9,455 nucleotides of DNA from Rhizobiales bacterium UBA697 (GTDB taxonomy: Bacteria > Pseudomonadota > Alphaproteobacteria > Rhizobiales > Ancalomicrobiaceae), in contig DBMN01000343.1 in the NCBI GenBank assembly GCA_002298965.1, positions 1 through 9,455 of the forward strand, read 5' to 3'. The notes under the pieces were generated by a model. The model was not told the DNA's origin. It was given only the letters and a program-made list of their open reading frames with translations, and did not search any database. Below are positions 6,142-9,455 of this stretch, piece by piece; the first letter of the stretch is position 1, and each line of letters opens with the position of its first letter. A program made the translations under genes and the position numbers.

Positions 6142-7359
6142 ATGAGGCGGGTCGTCGTGACGGGTATGGGCATCGTTTCCTCCATCGGAAACGACAAGGC
6201 GGCAGTTCTGGACAGCCTGCTGAACGCACGCTCCGGCATCGAGCGCGCCGAGCAGTACGCCCAGCTCGGCTTCCGCTGCCAGGTTCACGGAATGCCGCAC
6301 ATCGACGTCGAGCCGCTGATCGACCGCCGCAACATGCGCTTCCACGGCGGCGGCACCGCCTGGAACCACGTCGCGATGGATCAGGCGATCGCCGATTCCG
6401 GCCTCGAAGAGGGCGACATCAAGAACCCGCGCACCGGCATCGTCATGGGCTCGGGTGGTCCCTCCACCCGCACCATCGTCGAGGCCGCCGCCATCACCCA
6501 GGACAAGGGCCCCAAGCGCATCGGCCCCTTCGCCGTGCCGAAGGCCATGTCCTCGACCGCTTCCGCCACGCTCGCCACCTTCTTCGGCATCAAGGGCGTG
6601 AACTATTCGATCTCGTCCGCCTGCGCGACGTCGAACCACTGCATCGGCAACGCCTACGAGATGATCCAGTGGGGCAAGCAGGACGTGATGTTCGCCGGCG
6701 GCTGCGAGGATCTCGACTGGTCGCTGTCGAACCTGTTCGACGCCATGGGCGCCATGTCGTCGAAGTACAACGACACGCCCGCCACCGCCTCGCGCGCCTA
6801 CGACAAGAACCGTGACGGCTTCGTCATCGCCGGCGGCGCCGGTGTGCTGGTGCTCGAGGAGTACGAGCGCGCCAAGGCCCGTGGCGCCAAGATCTACGCC
6901 GAGATCGTCGGCTACGGCGCGACCTCGGACGGCTACGACATGGTCGCCCCGTCGGGCGAGGGCGCGATCCGCTGCATGCAGCAGGCGCTCGCGACCGTGA
7001 AGACGCCGATCGACTACATCAACCCGCACGCCACGTCGACGCCGGTCGGCGATCAGAAGGAGATCGAGGCGATCCGCGCGGTGTTCGGGGCGAACTGCCC
7101 GCCGATCTCGGCGACCAAGTCGCTGACCGGCCACTCGCTCGGCGCCACCGGCGTGCAGGAGGCGATCTATTCGCTGCTGATGATGGAGAACGACTTCATC
7201 TGCAAGAGCGCCAACATCGAAGAGATCGACCCGGCCTTCGCCGACATGCAGATCGTGCGCGAGCGCATCGACGGCGTGAAGCTCGGCACGGTCCTGTCGA
7301 ACTCCTTCGGTTTCGGCGGCACCAACGCGACGCTGGCGTTCTCGCGCCACGACATCTGA
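6142..7359 (+). CDS. fabB: 3-oxoacyl-ACP synthase I FabB (KAS I)
   Basis: 405 residues, the family length. FabB condenses malonyl-ACP with acyl-ACP and is the enzyme that elongates the cis-3-decenoyl-ACP made by FabA, so the two together make unsaturated fatty acids. The thiolase fold catalytic set is intact: nucleophile Cys161 in SSACATS, His296 in NPHATSTPVGD, Lys326 in SATKSLTGH and His331 in the same motif. The C-terminal GFGGTN loop is present. The N-terminus MRRVVVTGMGIVSSIGNDKA is typical of FabB. The spacing and the GGPST segment at about 105-109 support KAS I rather than KAS II (FabF). GAGG at 6131-6134 lies 7 nt before the ATG. It sits between fabA and fabI with gaps of 148 and 154 bp, unusually wide for a tight operon. 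Confidence 0.97.
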   Translation: MRRVVVTGMGIVSSIGNDKAAVLDSLLNARSGIERAEQYAQLGFRCQVHGMPHIDVEPLIDRRNMRFHGGGTAWNHVAMDQAIADSGLEEGDIKNPRTGIVMGSGGPSTRTIVEAAAITQDKGPKRIGPFAVPKAMSSTASATLATFFGIKGVNYSISSACATSNHCIGNAYEMIQWGKQDVMFAGGCEDLDWSLSNLFDAMGAMSSKYNDTPATASRAYDKNRDGFVIAGGAGVLVLEEYERAKARGAKIYAEIVGYGATSDGYDMVAPSGEGAIRCMQQALATVKTPIDYINPHATSTPVGDQKEIEAIRAVFGANCPPISATKSLTGHSLGATGVQEAIYSLLMMENDFICKSANIEEIDPAFADMQIVRERIDGVKLGTVLSNSFGFGGTNATLAFSRHDI

Positions 7360-7387
7360 TCGGGCACGCCCGGTCCGAGGCAAGATC

Positions 7388-7428
7388 ACGGCTTTCCCGA
7401 TGGCGTGACCACGCCGCGGGAAGGCCGT
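7388..7428 (+). terminator. Long two-part hairpin between fabB and fabI
   Basis: ACGGCTTTCCCG (7388-7399) pairs with CGGGAAGGCCGT (7417-7428), 12 bp with one G-T wobble. Inside it GGCGT (7402-7406) pairs with ACGCC (7411-7415) around the tetraloop GACC. The 41-nt structure starts 28 nt after the fabB stop and is followed by CGTCTTTCCGTC, a short pyrimidine-rich tail with three T in a row. That makes it the best intrinsic terminator candidate inside the cluster. It may be full or partial, and fabI may need its own promoter, though I see none that is clear in 7429-7513. Confidence 0.6.
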
Positions 7429-7513
7429 CGTCTTTCCGTCACGAATTCGAAAGAAGACCGACGCGTCGTCCCGCGGGATCCGATGCGGCGGGGCAAGAAG
7501 AGAAAGGGACCCG

Positions 7514-8353
7514 ATGAGCGGGATCATGGCGGGTAAGCGCGGCCTCGTGATGGGCGTCGCCAACGATCATTCCATCGCCTGGGGCATCGCCAAGAAGCTC
7601 GCCGGCCAGGGCGCCGAGCTCGCCTTCACCTATCAGGGCGAGGCCTTCGGCCGCCGCCTGAAGCCGCTCGCCGAATCGATCGGCTCGACGATGCTGCTGC
7701 CCTGCGACGTGGAGGACATCGCCTCGGTCGACGCCGTCTTCGAGACGCTCGCCGCCCAGTGGGGCAAGATCGACTTCCTCGTCCACTCGATCGGCTTCTC
7801 CGACAAGAACGAGCTCAAGGGCCGCTACGCCGACACCACCCGCGAGAACTTCTCGCGCACCATGGTGATCTCGTGCTTCTCCTTCACCGAGATCGCCAAG
7901 CGTGCGGCCGCGATGATGAACCGCGGCGGTTCGATGATCACGCTGACCTACGGCGGCTCGACCCGCGTCATGCCGAACTACAACGTGATGGGCGTGGCCA
8001 AGGCGGCGCTCGAGAGCTCGGTGCGCTATCTCGCCATGGACTTCGGCCTCGACGACATCCGCGTCAACGCCATCTCCGCCGGCCCGGTCCGCACCCTCGC
8101 CGGCTCCGGCGTCTCCGATGCGCGCGTGATGTACAACTATCAGAAGCGCAACTCGCCGCTCGGTCGCACCGTGACCATCGACGAGGTCGGCGGCACCGCG
8201 CTCTACCTCCTCTCCGACCTGTCCTCGGGCGTCACCGGCGAGATCCACTTCGTCGATTCGGGCTATTCGATCGTCTCGATGCCCCGCCTCGAGGAGCTCA
8301 AGGCCCAGGAGAGCCGCGAGGAAGCCGCCGGCAAGGCCTCCGCAGCCGAGTGA
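7514..8353 (+). CDS. fabI: Enoyl-ACP reductase FabI
   Basis: 279 residues, SDR superfamily. FabI reduces trans-2-enoyl-ACP with NAD(P)H, the last step of each fatty acid elongation cycle. The cofactor motif GVANDHSIAWG (14-24) matches the FabI form of the Rossmann loop. The active site has Tyr146, Tyr156 and Lys163, at the same numbers as in E. coli (Tyr156-x6-Lys163). HSIGF at 91-95 keeps the glycine whose change gives triclosan resistance in E. coli, so the enzyme should be of the sensitive type (inference). A charged tail after about 255 (RLEELKAQESREEAAGKASA) extends beyond the fold. The ATG at 7514 has AGAAAGGGA just upstream; the ATG four codons later has no clear ribosome binding site. 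A terminator-like hairpin follows. Many alphaproteobacteria have more than one FabI, so a second copy elsewhere is possible. Confidence 0.97.
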   Translation: MSGIMAGKRGLVMGVANDHSIAWGIAKKLAGQGAELAFTYQGEAFGRRLKPLAESIGSTMLLPCDVEDIASVDAVFETLAAQWGKIDFLVHSIGFSDKNELKGRYADTTRENFSRTMVISCFSFTEIAKRAAAMMNRGGSMITLTYGGSTRVMPNYNVMGVAKAALESSVRYLAMDFGLDDIRVNAISAGPVRTLAGSGVSDARVMYNYQKRNSPLGRTVTIDEVGGTALYLLSDLSSGVTGEIHFVDSGYSIVSMPRLEELKAQESREEAAGKASAAE

Positions 8354-8375
8354 TCCTCGGACACCCGAATGCACG

Positions 8376-8406
8376 GCGGCCGCGCGGGGATCCCCCACGC
8401 GGCCGC
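8376..8406 (+). terminator. Strong GC hairpin after fabI
   Basis: GCGGCCGCG (8376-8384) pairs perfectly with CGCGGCCGC (8398-8406). Inside, GGGG (8386-8389) faces CCCC (8392-8395), lengthening the stem. It begins 22 nt past the fabI stop and is followed by TCTCGTTTCG, a T-containing tail. This is a likely terminator of the fab cluster, placed before the ribosome binding site of the transporter gene. An in-frame ATG of the transporter frame at 8369 lies just before this hairpin and is not used as a start. Confidence 0.65.
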
Positions 8407-8437
8407 TCTCGTTTCGCCGCCCCTTCGGAAGGCCGCC

Positions 8438-9343
8438 ATGTTCGCATCGCTGTGGATCGTCACCACCGTCACCGCCGCCGGCGCCCAGACGCTGCGTAAC
8501 GCGCTGCAGCGCGGGCTGACGGCGTCGCTCGGCACGCTCGGCGCGACCAACGTGCGCTTCCTCTTCGGCCTGCCCTTCACCTTCGTCTTCCTCGGCACCC
8601 TGATGGCGGCGACCGGTGACCGCCCGCATCCGCAGGCGCTGTTCTGGCTGTGGGCGGCGCTCGGCGGCCTCGCCCAGATCGCCGCGACCGCCCTGATGCT
8701 CACCGCCATGCAGGATCGCTCCTTCGTCGTGACGATCGCGCTGACCAAGACCGAGGCGGTTCAGGCCGCGCTGTTCTCGCTGGTCTTCCTCGGTGAAGTG
8801 CCGACGCCGACGCTGGTCGTCGCGATCGCGCTGGCGACCTTCGGCGTGCTGATCATGTCCTGGCCGAAGGGCGGCATCGCCGCGGCGACCGGCTCGCGCT
8901 TCGCCGGCTTGCGCCCGGCGCTGCTCGGCATCGCCTCGGGCGGCTTCTTCGCGCTGGCCGCGGTGCTGTTCAAGGCGGCGATCAGGGCGGCCGATTCCGG
9001 CGGCTTCCTGGTCGATGCGGCGACCGCGCTCGTCACCTCGGTCGCGGCGCAGACCATCGTGCTGACCGGCTGGCTGGCGATCGCCCGCCGCGACGTGCTG
9101 GTCGCGACGTTGCGCGAATGGCGCCCGTCGATCGGCGCCGGCTTCCTCGGCGCCCTCGCCTCGCAGCTGTGGTTCGTCGGCTTCGCCATCGCGCCGGTCG
9201 CAGCGGTGCGCACCCTCGGCCTGATCGAGCTGCTCTTCGCGCAGGGTCTGTCGCGCGGGCTGATGAAGGAGAAGGCGAGCCTGCGCGAACTCGTCGGCAT
9301 CGCCCTCCTCGTCCTCGGCGTCGTGCTGGTGCTGAGGGCCTGA
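8438..9343 (+). CDS. EamA/DMT family transporter
   Basis: 301 residues with about ten hydrophobic segments in two similar halves, the architecture of EamA-domain drug/metabolite transporters in the inner membrane. The first half ends with TKTEAVQAALFSLVFLGEVP followed by a TM (about 103-142). The second half ends with RTLGLIELLFAQGLSRGLMK, then a charged turn and a last TM, LVGIALLVLGVVLVLRA; both are typical EamA repeat endings. The substrate cannot be told from the sequence: family members export amino acids, nucleotides or small metabolites. The ATG at 8438 has GGAAGG (8427-8432) 5 nt upstream and starts directly at the first TM (MFASLWIVTTVTAAGAQTLR). The frame's earlier ATG at 8369 would put a stem-loop in the coding region and is rejected. 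It follows fabI by 84 bp across a terminator candidate, so it is probably a separate unit. Confidence 0.85.
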   Translation: MFASLWIVTTVTAAGAQTLRNALQRGLTASLGTLGATNVRFLFGLPFTFVFLGTLMAATGDRPHPQALFWLWAALGGLAQIAATALMLTAMQDRSFVVTIALTKTEAVQAALFSLVFLGEVPTPTLVVAIALATFGVLIMSWPKGGIAAATGSRFAGLRPALLGIASGGFFALAAVLFKAAIRAADSGGFLVDAATALVTSVAAQTIVLTGWLAIARRDVLVATLREWRPSIGAGFLGALASQLWFVGFAIAPVAAVRTLGLIELLFAQGLSRGLMKEKASLRELVGIALLVLGVVLVLRA

Positions 9344-9423
9344 GCCGAGGAAGACAGGCTCCGGACTGCCCCGTCGGCTTTCACGCCCGCAGGGGTCATT
9401 CGGCCGCCGCGCGTGCGGCACTT

Positions 9424-9455
9424 CCCCTCCCATCAGGGGAGGGGCAGGGGTGGGG
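9424..9455. repeat. Palindrome plus G-run, dispersed-repeat-like, at the right edge
   Basis: CCCCTCCC (9424-9431) pairs perfectly with GGGAGGGG (9437-9444) around ATCAG, then CAGGGGTGGGG runs to the window end. It lies 80 nt after the transporter stop. This composition, a C/T-rich arm, its complement, then G-rich tails, resembles intergenic palindromic repeats that are abundant in Rhizobiales genomes. It could also end transcription of the transporter gene. The element may continue outside the window. Confidence 0.45.

Noticed and set aside
5959..7563. Minus-strand open frame of 534 codons across fabB
   Set aside because: Antisense shadow of fabB with a low-complexity His, Asp, Arg and Val-rich product and no recognisable domain.
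7439..9433. Long open frame of 664 codons on the minus strand, antisense to fabI and the transporter
   Set aside because: The translation is low-complexity and rich in Arg, Gly, Ala and Asp; both plus-strand genes have clear family motifs. Composition alone explains the lack of stops.
9396..9455. Possible 3' end of a minus-strand gene ending ARAAAE-stop at 9396
   Set aside because: The tail looks protein-like, but the frame runs through the GC palindrome and G-run at 9424-9455, which is more typical of an intergenic repeat. Only 60 bases are visible, too few to support a gene.
1..9455. Mobile elements, CRISPR, RNA genes or a novel defence or biosynthetic system
   Set aside because: I found no transposase or integrase motif, no spaced direct-repeat array, no tRNA or rRNA-like stretch and no cluster of unknown genes. 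All but the left-edge fragment, the membrane protein and the small secreted protein have a well-known family.

Overview
The window is a high-GC chromosomal segment. Codon third positions are strongly G/C and several genes are typical of Alphaproteobacteria. The block irr(-) / fabA-fabB-fabI(+), with an Irr-type Fur-family regulator next to the FabA/FabB unsaturated fatty acid pathway, points to Hyphomicrobiales (Rhizobiales). I cannot name the genus. The region looks like ordinary core genome: I see no transposase, integrase, tRNA, rRNA, CRISPR array or phage gene.

Layout from left to right. Positions 1-120 hold the N-terminus of an unidentified membrane-anchored protein (minus strand) that runs off the left edge. 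It is divergent from slyX, a small coiled-coil protein (plus, TTG start at 325). Convergent with slyX, only 10 bp away, is a 541-residue polytopic membrane protein of unknown function that resembles GT-C-type glycosyltransferases in architecture. Upstream of it on the same strand is lepA (elongation factor 4). A 267-bp divergent region with an AT-rich core and a 7-bp inverted repeat separates lepA from a small secreted DUF2147-like protein. That gene converges on irr, with a 10-bp-stem hairpin between them.

The right half is the lipid block. irr (minus) and fabA (plus) are divergent across 226 bp containing a sigma70-like irr promoter overlapped by a perfect 6-1-6 dyad. fabA, fabB and fabI follow on the plus strand. 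FabA dehydrates and isomerises the C10 intermediate, FabB elongates the cis-3 product, and FabI makes the final NAD(P)H-dependent reduction, so the cluster supplies unsaturated fatty acids for membrane phospholipid. All catalytic residues that can be checked are intact. A strong GC-rich hairpin lies in each gap: fabA-fabB, fabB-fabI and after fabI. An EamA/DMT-type transporter follows, and the window ends in a GC-rich palindrome next to a G-run, like a dispersed intergenic repeat.

I did not find a convincing new multi-gene system. The best leads are regulatory: the irr operator candidate, the hairpins punctuating the fab cluster, and the inverted repeat between lepA and the DUF2147-like gene. 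The unassigned membrane protein downstream of lepA is the main coding unknown. No gene-free stretch exceeds about 270 bp.
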